Assembly (NCBI GenBank): GCA_958296015.1
Contig: CATQIH010000009.1
Coordinates: 62,001-126,000 of the forward strand
Length of the DNA stretch: 64,000 bases
From: Cyclobacteriaceae bacterium
GTDB taxonomy: Bacteria; Bacteroidota; Bacteroidia; Cytophagales; Cyclobacteriaceae
Reading direction: 5' to 3'
Shown piece after piece: positions 35,756-46,826 of this stretch (its first letter is position 1; each line of letters starts with the position of its first letter). The notes under the pieces were generated by a model that saw nothing but the letters and a program-made list of their open reading frames with translations, was not told where the DNA came from and made no database searches. A program made the position numbers and the translations under genes.

Positions 35756-38508
35756 TTATTGTTTAATCAGTAATGCTACCGGAAATGCCGCTAATAACTC
35801 AGCTACCGGAGTATTTGTTTTTAGCTGGACAGACTGGCCGGTCAATATATTTTTCCAGCTGCCAGCTTGCATGTCATCCAGTACCAGACTGGTCTGTTGC
35901 CAGCATGGCTCGCCAACAGGCAGGTTGTCTTGCAATATCAGGTGAGCAATATTTAGTGGAACGACGACCAATAGCTGCTGCTGGTCATTTTCTCTCATAA
36001 AAGCCAGCACCGACGCTGCCTGTGAGCCGCTAGCCTGTAGAGGCTGATAACCTGCTTCTGCAAAAAACTGCGGCATACTTTTGCGGTTTGCAGTGCTCTT
36101 AGCAAAGTAACAGTTTGATGGCCGGGTTATTCAGGTCGTGGCACAGCTTTTCAATGAGTCTTAAAGGATCTTGCGCATAATCGTTTTCAACAGATTTGAG
36201 CATGGTCATTCTTTCCTGGTAATCTACGGGGCGGCGGTTGTCAGGGTCTACCATGCTCAAATCCCAGTATTCGCTGCCCTGGTATACATCGGGAATACCG
36301 GGTGCGGTTACTTTCAGCAGCGTCTGCCCCAGCGAATAAGAGACTGCCAGGTGGGCTACTTTTTTGACAAAAGGCACCAGCGTATCCAGGAAGGGCTGGT
36401 GTTTGAGTATCTGCTCCACAAAGTTTTGCATAGCTTGCTCATACGACTCGTTTGTGTTGCGACCAGCTGGTGTTGCGTTTGGATTCCCTGAGCACTTTGA
36501 GCATATAATCTTTCACTCGGGCAGTATAATCATCTGCTTTGGGCGACTTGTGCAGCGGATAGGTGCCTACGATCGTCTGGTACAGAAAATACTGATCGTT
36601 GTCGTCGGGTGCTACTTTGCCTGCTCCGTGGGTAAGAAACTGTTGGTTGATCTGTTGCCACTGCTGGTAGTTCTTTTGCCATTCATCAGGGATTTCACTC
36701 AGCACGTTGATCCGCATACGGGCATCTTCGCCACGTTTGGTATCGTGTGTGGAACTGGCGTTGAGGCTTCCGTGCTGGCGATTAGCCATTTTCTCATGAA
36801 AAGCATCGGCAGAGATGCCAAACAAACCAGCAGTATCACCGACTTCGTTGCGGGAGATCAGGCGGTTGTAAACATAGAATGTAGTGTCTTCCACACCTTT
36901 AGCGGCCAGCGGCCCGGTGAATTGCTGGCAGCGCATCACAAAGTACAGCCGGTCATCGTTTTTCTCATCGCCGCGGTCGGCCACGCCATTGAACACTTCG
37001 TGCAGGCGTTCGAAGTACTGCCCAAGTCCTTTTCCTTTGCTTTCTGCCAGTTTGAAAGCTTCCGCAATCACCTGCATGTCTTCGTCGCTGAAAGGGTAGC
37101 TGTTGCTATAAATTCTGTATACCGGAAAAGCAGCCAGCAGGTAAGCCAGTGCTTCTTTCATTTTGGCCTCATCTTCGTCTTCGGTGGTATCTTCATAAGG
37201 AATAATCTCCAGCTTTTTGAGCAGCGACAGTAGGTTGTTGAGTTCGCCATGCATACGGTTGAGCAAGATAAACAGCTTATTCTGGAAAACCATCTCTTCA
37301 TAATCGGGCAGGGTCGTGGTTACTTCCTTATAGAGCTTGTTGAAAGCATCTTCCCCGGTTGTATCAGTATAAAGCTGGTTGACCTGTGCCAGAAATTCAT
37401 AGCCACTGCTGCCCTGAATGGGCCAGTGCCCAGGCATGTGCTCTTCTGCTTCCAGTATTTTTTCTACAATTAGGTAAGTGTCTTTGCCAGCGAGCTTTCT
37501 CAGGCTTTGCAGGTATTGGGTCGGGTCAAACAAGCCATCCACGTGGTCTACCCGCAGGCCCTGCACCAGTTCTTCATCCACTAGCTTTTTGATGTACTGG
37601 TGGTATACTTCAAAAACTTCCTGTTCCTGCGCGTTGAGGCATATCAAGTCGTTGACCGTGAAAAAGCGCCGGTAGTTGATGGCTGATTCTGTATCTTTCC
37701 AATAGGTGAGCTTGAAGTTTTGCGCATGCAGCAGATTTTCAAGTGCTTTGGCATCGCGGTTGGTTTGCTCCACGATGTGCGACAATGTATCCTTTATAGC
37801 TTCATACTTTTCAGCCAGTGTCTGAAGTTGTTTTTTCTGTGCCTGCCAGGTGGCTGCTGCATCCTGCTGCTGCTGCTGGTTCCACTTTTCAAGGTCTGCC
37901 AGCAGGGCCGTATATTCCTGTAGCACTTGCTGGTTTGCCTGATCTTCCAGATGCTGGTGGTAATAGCTCAACAGCCTGACATAAGACTGTACGTTGAGTG
38001 GATAGAGATTGTCGAAATAAGCAAGATTAAAACCCTGCGCGTTGAAAACAAGCTGGAGTTGATGCTGACTTAGTACATCTTCCAGTGGACTACCCAGAAA
38101 AGGTGTCATTACTTTCCCGAAGTACTCGGGCTGATCTGAGAGCCAGTTGATGTCGAAAAACCGGTAGTAAGGCGAGTGTTCCCCCAGTTCCAGTATGCTC
38201 CTAATCCACGGGTTGACAGGTGTGAAAGCCATATGGTTGGGCACAATGTCTTGCAGCCAACTCATACCTCTCTTTTTAAGATCGGCGGCCAGTGCTACAA
38301 ACGTCTGGTGGTCACCAATGCTTTCGCCAATCTTGTGCGGATCAACCACATCGTAGCCGTGTGTGCTGCCTTCTGTGGCTTGGAAGAAGGGCGCGGAGTA
38401 AATGGTGCTAATACCCAGAGCTTCCAGGTAATCTATAATTTCCTGTATCTGTTTGAGAGTGAACTCAGCAGAAGTCTGAATCCTATAAGTAGATGATGGT
38501 AAAAACAT
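35756..38508 (-). pseudogene. treY: maltooligosyl trehalose synthase (TreY), frameshifted
   Basis: TreY isomerises the reducing-end bond of maltooligosaccharides to a trehalose link. The first 689 codons (STYRIQTSAEFTLKQIQEII, WLQDIVPNHMAF, VQGLRVDHVDGLFDPTQYLQ, STHDTKRGEDARMRINVL) are intact. The frame then breaks near 36457, continues at 36431-36099 (APGIPDVYQGSEYWDLSMVD, DPDNRRPVDYQER), and breaks again near 36080-36100, probably twice, before the end at 35756. Together the pieces equal the usual ~900 residues. Confidence 0.88.
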
Positions 38509-38541
38509 GGTTGACAGTTGATAATAATGAACAATGAATAA

Positions 38542-41011
38542 CTAGCTAACTTCAATCATAGGTAAAGCGGCATCTTCTGTGACCTTGATATTTAGTTCCC
38601 GGAAGAGTTCGGCCATCAGGTCAAGCCATTCCCTGGTGTCCTGTTCCTGGCTACCGGGCGTAATCTGGGTGATGTCGTTTCGCTTACGGATGAGGAATGC
38701 CAGATTTTGTGCCCGCCATAGGTCTGGTGACAGCTGCACTTCTTTAATAGCCCGAATATATTGTATGATACTTTTCATCAGCAGTGTATCATCAGGTTGA
38801 GTGCTAAGCCTTTCCATCATGTCGTTGATCCTGATTTCTACCATATGGTTCAGCCGGACATGATCAATCTCTACAGACAAATTGTTGATACTGTCAGCGA
38901 TCTGCCGCAGTTCGCGCAGGTCGATGTCTTCCCGTTGGATAATTCTTTCCAGGTCTAGACCTACCGTATAATCGCCGGTAAACCGGAGTGCTTTGGGTGG
39001 TTCAAGGCTTAGTTCTTTCATGGCTTGCAGGATGGCATAGTTATTCTCATAAATTTGCCTGAAAGACACTTCCAATGTACTCATGGCCTGCGATAGCACC
39101 ATATTCAGGATTTTCTTCTGGTCGTCTTTAAACAGGTGCCAGAAAGAATAATTATGGCTGCCAAAGTGCTTGTCAATCAACACGACAGCTTCATGCACAC
39201 GGCTTTTCTGAAATGCTTGTACAATTTCATTTCGCATCACCTCAAAATCTTCGTTGTTACCAAACTGGCGCACACCACCAAACAGGTGAGGTTCGCCCAG
39301 GTGCAACACTGCAAAAGCGATCGTTTCTTCTTCCAGGGTTACTTCAGAAGTCAGCTTTGCTTTACCAATTGCCAGCGAATGTTTACCCGCTGCAAAAGCT
39401 TCAAAATGCTCTGACACCACATCAAAGCTGTAAATTTTAGATTTTTTCGGATACGCTTTAAACAGAGATGATACGGCATAATGCGCGCCTACCCGGTGAA
39501 TATCTACAATGCAGGGTTTGACAAACTTATCATAAGCCTGGGCAGCATCATCATATTCGGGAAGGTTGCTGGGAGCCGATTTTAGCAATGCCAAAAAATT
39601 CCGGTTCCATATCGCGCTGCGTGATGTCTTTGGTAAGCTGAATAGCGCGGGCTGCATACAGCACATCCTGCATGGTCTCGATACCGGTCACTTCATCAAA
39701 AAACCAACCGCAGCTGGTATACATCAACATGGTGTGGTGTTGTATCTCCAACAACTTCAGAAACCGGGTGGTTTCTTCTCCGGATAGCTGACGACGGCAG
39801 TGTTGCTGTATGAAAGAGGCTATTTGTACCGGTGAACGGTCTAAAACTATGCTGATATAGTTGTTGCGGACCGCCCAGGAATCATTAGCAAATTTTGACA
39901 TCTCCTGTTCGTATACCGGAATAAGCTCATCGCGCAGCCAGTCGAATGCCTGGCGCAGGGGCTTTCGCCACTTCTGTTGCCAGGTAGGATTGCCACCTGT
40001 GTTTCCGCCACCTTCGTCCATCCAGCGTTCCAGGTTGGGCGTACTGCTCCAGGCAGTTTTTTCCAGTATTTTGGCTTCATATTCCGGTGGAAACATCTCC
40101 AGATATTCGCCATAGATGGTAATATGTGCCAACTCATGCTTTTCAATGTGATGCAGGCAGTAAGCAAGCCCCATTTCTCCCAGCGAGTGGTGGTGCCCGT
40201 AGGTTTCGCCATCCGTGGCAATGTGCATGAGCTGTGGCTCAGTGTCATCTTCCAGGTCGAGTTGCCCGATCAATCTATCGGCAAAAACTCTTCCATTGTT
40301 CAGCAATCTTTCAAAAGCAATACCCTGCGACACAGGACCGTCATAGAAAAAAAGACTGATGGTATTGCCGGATGGAAGCTTGCACAAATAAGGTATGCAT
40401 GGGTCTACCTTAGCACCTGTCACATCTGTCCATTTTTCCGTACCGATCTTTCTGACGCTTTCAGCCTGGTAAGGAGAAAGTATGGTAAATTTGATGCCAT
40501 GCTTTGCCAGCACTTCCAGAGTATCGGTATCAACGGCTGTTTCGCTTAGCCACATGCCTTCCGGCTTCCGGTTGAACCGTGCTTCAAAATCCCTGATGCC
40601 CCAGATCACCTGCGTTTCTTTGTCCCGCTCATTAGCCAGCGGCATGATAAGGTGGTTGTATGATTGTGCAATGGCCGATCCGTGTCCGCTGAATCGTTTC
40701 AGGCTGTCTTTATCAGCTTGCAAAATAGCCTCATACACATCCGGAGCTTTGAGTTTCATCCAGTTCAGCAGGGTAGGGCCAAAGTTGAAGCTGATATGGG
40801 CATAGTTATTAACGATCTCTTCAATCCTGCCATTTTCTTCCAGTATCCGTGCAGCAGAGTTGCGCGAATAACATTCGGCAGTGATTCGCTCATTCCAATC
40901 GTGAAAGGGGTAGGCAGAGTCTTGCACCTCTACATCGTTGAGCCAGGGGTTTTCTCTGGGGGGCTGGTAGAAATGCCCGTGGATACATATGTATTTATTG
41001 TTGCTGCTCAT
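38542..41011 (-). pseudogene. GH57 amylase-like protein with DUF3536, frameshifted
   Basis: The upstream part (41011-39551; YICIHGHFYQPPRENPWLND, MWLSETAVDTDTLE, LMHIATDGETYGHHHSLGE) is the GH57 catalytic domain. The downstream part (to 38542; FLALLKSAPSNLPEYDDAAQ, VLHLGEPHLFGGVRQF) is the DUF3536 C-terminal domain. The two overlap in different frames at about 39590, where a run of six A on the plus strand changes ...PEFFGIAKIG into ...FLALLKSAP. One base would restore a single ~820-residue enzyme. Such proteins accompany treYZ and probably remodel glycogen. Confidence 0.85.
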
Positions 41012-41115
41012 GCGGTTCGAATTGAGTAAATCTTCAAAAGCGATTGTGTAAAGGCTGCTGTATGAGCTATTGGTAAGCTGCTTATATGCAGAATAAAGTG
41101 TGATCTCTTAAAAAA

Positions 41116-42969
41116 TTAGTCATTGCACTCGTATACTACCAGTGATCTCCGGGGCAGAAATACATGGGGCAATTTACTTTCAGATTTTTCGGAGATATTC
41201 GTTTCGGAACTTTCTGCTGCATCTTGCTTGCTCCATTGCTTATCGGTTGAGTTGATCAGCAAATGAACATTGGTGCTGTTGTCAGGAAGCGTCACAGTGG
41301 CTGCTTCATCAGAGAAGTTCAACACGCAGAAAGCCGTAAACTTATTACCACCAATGTGCGAATGCCTTGTCATCAACAGTACGTCAGATGCCAGAGATTC
41401 TATTTTTGTGCTTTGCCGGTCTTTGTCTACAAATGCCGGATGATCTTTTCGGATATTGATCAAAGCTTTGTAGAAAGCCAGCATATGTTTCCTTTCGGGA
41501 GTTTCCATGTCCCACGACAGCGATGAGTGCAAAAAAGTTTCTTCAGACTGCGGATCAGGAAACTCCAGTCCTTCTCTCAGAAAATAGGCAAATTCACGCT
41601 TACGCCCTTCCCTAACGGCTTTTACCAGTGCCGGGTCTGTATGGCTGACGAAGTACTGAAACGGGTTGGTTTCCGCGTATTCTTCTCCCATAAAAAGCAT
41701 CGGCACATAGGGCGAAAGCAACACAGCCCCGGCCAGCAGTTTGAGCGTATCAAAATCAACAATTGTGGTCATACGATCGCCTAACATGCGGTTGCCTACC
41801 TGGTCGTGGTTTTGTGAGAAAACCACAAACTGCGAAAAAGGGTGTGCTTCTGCACTGCTGCCAAATACTTTTTTCCGGTGCGGAGAATACTCACCATCAT
41901 AGACGTACGTCTGATCGAAGGCTTTCTGAATATGTTCAAATTTGCCAAAGTCGGCATAATAACCATCCTGTTCTCCGGTGATATAAGCGCGCATCGCATG
42001 GTGAAACTCATCGATCCACTGGCCGGTCAGTCCATAGCCTCTTTCAGCTACCGGGCTGATAAATTTGTTGTCGTTAAGATCGCATTCCCCAATCAGCGTA
42101 TAAGTACGCCCTGTGTTTTTTTCCAGTTGCTGCACTTCTTCCGACAGTTGCGCCAGAAAATGCTGTGCACCCATATCTTTGATCGCATGTACCGCATCCA
42201 GCCGCAACCCGTCGATGTGATAGTCTCTCAGCCACATCAGGGCATTCTGCAAGAAGAAATTTCGCACCCCATCGCAGTAGGCATCATCAAAGTTGAGTGC
42301 CATGCCCCAGGGCGTGTGGTATTTGTCTGTAAAATACGGGCCAAAGTCAGACGTATAATTGCCCTCCGGACCAAAATGATTGTACACCACATCCAGCACC
42401 ACAGCTATGCCCTTCTGGTGGCAGGTATCCACGAGTTGTAAGAGCCCAAGCGGCCCGCCATAGTCGTGGTGCGCTGCAAACGGGTACACGCCATCGTATC
42501 CCCAGTTGCGGGCACCGGGAAACTGTGCGATAGGCATGATCTCTATGGTATTGATGCCCAGGTTCAGCAGATAGTCCAGTTTTTTTTGAATACCTGCAAA
42601 AGTATGCTCAGGGGTGAAAGTACCCGTATGCAGCTCATACATGATCATATCTTCCATCTGAAGGCCTTTCCAGTCGTGGTCTTTCCACTGATACCCATGT
42701 ACATTTATGATTTCGGAGGGACCGTGCACGCCGCCCGGCTGCGCCCGTGAGGCCGGATCAGCTCGTTTGAGTTCGCCGTTGAGCAAATAATGGTATAAAT
42801 CGCCAGGTTTTGTGTCGTCTATGTTGGCCGTCCAATAGCCATGTGGATCGGATTGTAGTAAATATTTTTTGTCATCGTTAATAATTACCTGCACAGATTG
42901 AGCTTTGGGAGCCCATAGGGTAAACTGACAGGAGTTGTCCTGAAAAACCGCACCGATTTGTGGATTCAT
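41116..42969 (-). CDS. treZ: malto-oligosyltrehalose trehalohydrolase (TreZ)
   Basis: The 617-residue enzyme has an N-terminal CBM48-like domain (CQFTLWAPKAQSVQVIIND) and a GH13 barrel: ELHTGTFTPEHTFAGI, VVYNHFGPEGNY, nucleophile Asp in DGLRLDAVHAI, acid Glu in LIGECDLND, and SQNHDQVGNR. It releases trehalose from maltooligosyl trehalose in the cytoplasm. It is the first and only unbroken gene of the treZ-GH57-treY-malQ operon. Confidence 0.93.
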   Translation of the reverse strand: MNPQIGAVFQDNSCQFTLWAPKAQSVQVIINDDKKYLLQSDPHGYWTANIDDTKPGDLYHYLLNGELKRADPASRAQPGGVHGPSEIINVHGYQWKDHDWKGLQMEDMIMYELHTGTFTPEHTFAGIQKKLDYLLNLGINTIEIMPIAQFPGARNWGYDGVYPFAAHHDYGGPLGLLQLVDTCHQKGIAVVLDVVYNHFGPEGNYTSDFGPYFTDKYHTPWGMALNFDDAYCDGVRNFFLQNALMWLRDYHIDGLRLDAVHAIKDMGAQHFLAQLSEEVQQLEKNTGRTYTLIGECDLNDNKFISPVAERGYGLTGQWIDEFHHAMRAYITGEQDGYYADFGKFEHIQKAFDQTYVYDGEYSPHRKKVFGSSAEAHPFSQFVVFSQNHDQVGNRMLGDRMTTIVDFDTLKLLAGAVLLSPYVPMLFMGEEYAETNPFQYFVSHTDPALVKAVREGRKREFAYFLREGLEFPDPQSEETFLHSSLSWDMETPERKHMLAFYKALINIRKDHPAFVDKDRQSTKIESLASDVLLMTRHSHIGGNKFTAFCVLNFSDEAATVTLPDNSTNVHLLINSTDKQWSKQDAAESSETNISEKSESKLPHVFLPRRSLVVYECND

Positions 42970-43290
42970 ATAGATAAAGTGTAGCTGATAATAATACTTG
43001 CCTGCTTCTTTGACTACAACGGACGTACTATAGTAATGTTCATGACAGATTGTGATAAAAAATGCGAATTTAGAACAGCTAACAGGTTTTTGTTGCTATA
43101 AGACGCGTCATTTTTTTATCAAATGTATCTTTTTGAGCTACTTTACACAATTGCCCCTTGCCTTAGAGCATCATATTGTGTAATAACACTACATCTTGAG
43201 CACAACGCAAAGGTATTTTTGTCTTCTGTCAGAAATAACACAGTAATTGTCAACCTTATCCAGGGTGTATGTATTATTTTATGCCGAGTA

Positions 43291-43318
43291 TTGCTATGTA
43301 AGATAATGTATATTTTTG
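43291..43318 (+). promoter_or_regulatory. Bacteroidota-type promoter upstream of the DUF6600 gene
   Basis: TTG (43291-43293), then 17 nt, then TATTTTTG (43311-43318), an exact TAnnTTTG match. It lies ~114 nt before the ATG at 43432 in the 460-bp AT-rich gap 42970-43431. A second TATTTTTG is at 43214-43221. Confidence 0.55.
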
Positions 43319-43431
43319 ATTTTTTTGTTCCCAGGCATGATATTTGGTTTTCCTATAGTCAAAACAAGCTTATTTCCTTAAAAAAATAGTCTGTTTAAAG
43401 GTTTTTGTTAAACTTTTTAACTACTTAACAT

Positions 43432-44880
43432 ATGAAAAAGCAATCAAAATATAGCGTGAGTATATTTTTGTCTTCTTTGCTGTTGATGGGCTTCTTATCT
43501 TTGGCAGCTCATGCCCAACCAGGCACTAGTATATCTTTCGAAACCTTCTACAATGAACTGTCGCCCTACGGTAGTTGGGTGCAAAATCCTGACTATGGCT
43601 ATGTCTGGATTCCCGACGTACCCAACGATTTCCAGCCCTATGCAACCGATGGCCATTGGATCATGACTGATCGTGGCAATATGTGGGTGTCGGATTTCAA
43701 CTGGGGCTGGGCGGCTTTTCACTATGGAAGGTGGTTTTTTGACGATTACTATGGATGGGCCTGGGTGCCAGGCAGAGAATGGGGACCTTCGTGGGTAGCC
43801 TGGCGTTCGGGTGGTGGTTATTATGGCTGGGCACCGTTGGGACCAAGATTCAATATATCTGTCAACGTAGGCAACTATATTCCTGACCCTTACTGGGTAT
43901 TTGTGCGGCAGCGGTATTTTTGCAGCCCAAGAATCTACAGGTACTTTGCGCCCAGAAGAAGAGTCAACTACATAGTACACCAGACGACCATCATCAACAA
44001 TACCTACGTCTATAACAACCGGCCTGCATATTATACAGGCCCCCAGGCAGCAGATGTACAACGGGTCACAAGGCAGCGTGTACCTGTGTATCAGGTAGAA
44101 CGTGCCGCACGTCCGGGCAGAGGTGAAGTGCGCAATGGTACTGTAAGCGTGTATCAACCTACTGTCAGAACTGCTGTTAACGGAGTTGCTCCTTCCAGAG
44201 TAGTAAGAGGTTCGGAGGCGCGTAGCAACCGGTCTGCGGTAAGCCGACAGCCAGCCTCGGATCGCAACCAGACAGGCAGAAGCAGATCAAGCATTTCAAG
44301 AGAAAGAAACAATGCAGGTTCTTTTGGGCAAACTACCCCCGCAAGAAGTACAGAACGTAGTGATTATTCTCCTAATACACGTGCTACACGTAACAACGGT
44401 GATGTGGAAAACAACCGAACCAGGACTTCACCTGCCAGAAACAGTATGCCCGCCCAAAGAGAGATAGGTAGCAGACAGGGTAGAGACAGTCATTCGTCTG
44501 GTACAGAACGCGGCAATACGTACTCACCTGCTGCGCCAGCCAGAACTGCTTCGCCAAGGCAACGTGAAAGCCGAAGCAGAGACATGGAGCAAGCACCACG
44601 GAGCCAACCTGCACAGAGAAATGAGCAGCCAACCAGCACTTCGCCATCACGTGAGAGCAGCAGAAGTTTCAGTCAGCCTGCGCAAAGAAGTGAGCAGCCA
44701 ACCAGCACTTCACCCTCACGCGAGAGCAGCAGAAGTTTCAGCCAACCTGCGCCTTCTACGCGGCAAAGCGCGCCTGCTCGCTCATCGCAAGAGCCTTCCA
44801 GATCATCCTCAAGGCAGGAGACTGCACCAACCAGTCGCCCGTCGGGTAGCAGAGGTTCAGGTCGGCCGCCTCGAAATTAA
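43432..44880 (+). CDS. DUF6600 secreted protein with low-complexity tail
   Basis: A signal peptide ending AAHAQ is followed by a Trp/Tyr/Gly-rich domain (FYNELSPYGSWVQNPDYGYV, WGWAAFHYGRWFFDDYYGWA, GYYGWAPLGPRF), characteristic of DUF6600. From about residue 250 the protein is a long Ser/Arg/Pro/Gln-rich disordered tail including a duplicated ~22-residue block (SEQPTSTSPSRESSRSFSQP). It is probably exported to the cell surface or periplasm. Function unknown. Confidence 0.8.
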   Translation: MKKQSKYSVSIFLSSLLLMGFLSLAAHAQPGTSISFETFYNELSPYGSWVQNPDYGYVWIPDVPNDFQPYATDGHWIMTDRGNMWVSDFNWGWAAFHYGRWFFDDYYGWAWVPGREWGPSWVAWRSGGGYYGWAPLGPRFNISVNVGNYIPDPYWVFVRQRYFCSPRIYRYFAPRRRVNYIVHQTTIINNTYVYNNRPAYYTGPQAADVQRVTRQRVPVYQVERAARPGRGEVRNGTVSVYQPTVRTAVNGVAPSRVVRGSEARSNRSAVSRQPASDRNQTGRSRSSISRERNNAGSFGQTTPARSTERSDYSPNTRATRNNGDVENNRTRTSPARNSMPAQREIGSRQGRDSHSSGTERGNTYSPAAPARTASPRQRESRSRDMEQAPRSQPAQRNEQPTSTSPSRESSRSFSQPAQRSEQPTSTSPSRESSRSFSQPAPSTRQSAPARSSQEPSRSSSRQETAPTSRPSGSRGSGRPPRN

Positions 44881-44919
44881 TAGACATCAGTTTTGATAAA
44901 AAAATCAGTAATAACAAAA

Positions 44920-44952
44920 AAAGGATGTGTTACGATAGAATAACCATCCTTT
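44920..44952 (+). terminator. possible terminator after the DUF6600 gene
   Basis: AAAGGATG and CATCCTTT form an 8-bp stem, extended by TTA/TAA with a bulge, about 40 nt past the stop. The downstream T-content is modest. Confidence 0.4.
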
Positions 44953-45109
44953 ATACAAATTTTACTGGCTTTGTTTGCGTTTGATGTGAAACATTGGGTA
45001 ATATATTTTATTTTGCGCTTTTGTTATGAAGCTGATAGTAATGAATATTTACTCTCAATAGATGTTTGAGTTATTACTTCAGAATATTTTATCATTTTAA
45101 TCGCGTTTT

Positions 45110-46723
45110 ATGAATATGAAGTCTTTTGTAATTGCTATAGCAGCAGTTGCGTTGAGTTTTACGGCACCCGCGCAGTCAGTAGTAGATACCGTTGATGCAG
45201 ACAGCATTCAGCAAGCTCCAGAAAACTGGTTCAACCTCGATCCTGCCTCTAACACAGTGCAGGGCGTAAGCACCGAAAAAGCCTATGAATACCTTAAAAA
45301 CAAACCTTCCAGAAAAGTAATTGTGGCTATCATAGATTCCGGTATCGATATAGATCACGAAGACCTGGACGGAAAGATATGGGTCAACGAAGGTGAAGTA
45401 GCCGGTAATGGTAAAGATGATGACCATAATGGCTATGTAGATGATGTACATGGCTGGAACTTTATTGGCGGAAAGAATGGCCAAAACGTAGACCATGATA
45501 CCTACGAACTGACCAGAGAATATGCCCGTCTTTCTAAAAAATATGAAGGGCAGAATATAGATAAGCTTCCCAAAAAAGAAAAGGCTTATTACGAGCAGAT
45601 TAAGACAGTATTTGAACGAAACCGTGATGACTTTAAGCAGCAATATTCCGGTTTTATGTATTTTTACGAAGGATACCAGCGTTCCAGAAAATTATTGGAA
45701 GCTTACCTCAATGTGGATACCCTCTCTGCTGAAGACCTGGAAAAGGTTAAGTCCAGCGACGAAGTGGTAACGACTGCCAAAAGCATGATGGAATTTGCTT
45801 TTCAGAACCATTACAACGAACAAGCATTGAAAGAAGGGCTGGAATATTTTGGCAACGGCATGGAATACGGCTACAATACTAATTTTAACCCTCGTACGAT
45901 TGTCGGCGATAATTATGATGACATCAACGAAAAAAATTACGGCAACAACGATGTAAAAGGCCCTGACCCGCGCCACGGCACACATGTGGCTGGCATTATT
46001 GCAGCTGACAGGCACAACACGCTGGGCATGAAAGGCATCGCTGATAATGTGCAGATTATGGTGCTGCGAGCCGTGCCCGATGGAGACGAAAGAGACAAAG
46101 ACATTGCCAATGCCATCTATTATGCTGTTGACAATGGAGCCAATATCATCAACATGAGCTTTGGTAAATCTTATTCACCCGGCAAAGTGGCGGTAGACAA
46201 AGCGGTAAAATATGCCGAAGACAAAAACGTGCTCATCATACACGCCGCAGGTAACAGCAGCGAAAATACAGACAAAGAAGCTAATTTCCCCAGCCGCCAT
46301 TTTTATGATTCCCGCAAGCAAGCTTCCAACTGGCTTGAGATAGGTGCCAGCTCCTGGAAAAACGGAGAAGATATTGCAGCAGATTTCTCTAACTATGGTA
46401 AGAAATCAGTCGATGTGTTTGCTCCGGGCGTAGACATCTACTCTACCACGCCAGGTTCAACCTACGAAGACCTAAGTGGTACCAGCATGGCTGCACCTGT
46501 CACCACCGGAGTGGCTGCACTACTGATGTCTTATTATCCTAATTTGTCTGCCAGCCAGGTGAAAGAAATCATCCTTGATTCGGCTATCAAGCATAAAGGT
46601 GAGCGTGTGAATCTGCCCGGCGACAAAAGCGAGTTGGTGAAATTCTCTGATCTGTCGAGCACAGGTGCGATCGTTAATGCTTACGAAGCTGTGAAAATGG
46701 CTGATAAGATGAGAAAAAAGTAA
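45110..46723 (+). CDS. S8 subtilisin-like serine protease
   Basis: A signal peptide (to about residue 22) precedes a subtilase with catalytic D76 (VAIIDSGIDIDHEDL), H289 (DPRHGTHVAGI), oxyanion Asn in HAAGNSS and S459 (LSGTSMAAP). An insertion of roughly 150 residues between the Asp and His blocks is typical of a Bacteroidota subgroup. It would act in the periplasm or outside the cell. A terminator follows. Confidence 0.93.
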   Translation: MNMKSFVIAIAAVALSFTAPAQSVVDTVDADSIQQAPENWFNLDPASNTVQGVSTEKAYEYLKNKPSRKVIVAIIDSGIDIDHEDLDGKIWVNEGEVAGNGKDDDHNGYVDDVHGWNFIGGKNGQNVDHDTYELTREYARLSKKYEGQNIDKLPKKEKAYYEQIKTVFERNRDDFKQQYSGFMYFYEGYQRSRKLLEAYLNVDTLSAEDLEKVKSSDEVVTTAKSMMEFAFQNHYNEQALKEGLEYFGNGMEYGYNTNFNPRTIVGDNYDDINEKNYGNNDVKGPDPRHGTHVAGIIAADRHNTLGMKGIADNVQIMVLRAVPDGDERDKDIANAIYYAVDNGANIINMSFGKSYSPGKVAVDKAVKYAEDKNVLIIHAAGNSSENTDKEANFPSRHFYDSRKQASNWLEIGASSWKNGEDIAADFSNYGKKSVDVFAPGVDIYSTTPGSTYEDLSGTSMAAPVTTGVAALLMSYYPNLSASQVKEIILDSAIKHKGERVNLPGDKSELVKFSDLSSTGAIVNAYEAVKMADKMRKK

Positions 46724-46750
46724 CAAACATATCTGTTTAATAAACCTATA

Positions 46751-46785
46751 AAAGCCTAACAGCGATTGTTGTCAGGCTTTTTTTT
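46751..46785 (+). terminator. Rho-independent terminator after the S8 protease gene
   Basis: AAAGCCT pairs with AGGCTTT, followed by a run of T; it is about 28 nt past the stop codon. Confidence 0.75.
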
Positions 46786-46826
46786 ATAAATTGCCAAAAA
46801 CTCATATACAACCAATTTCAACACCT

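Noticed and set aside
36364-37233. 289-codon plus-strand ORF
   Set aside because: It lies opposite the conserved TreY coding sequence and shows no protein-like features.
45110-46723. Damaged subtilase because of the long gap between Asp and His blocks
   Set aside because: All catalytic motifs are intact and the insertion is in frame, as in other Bacteroidota subtilases.
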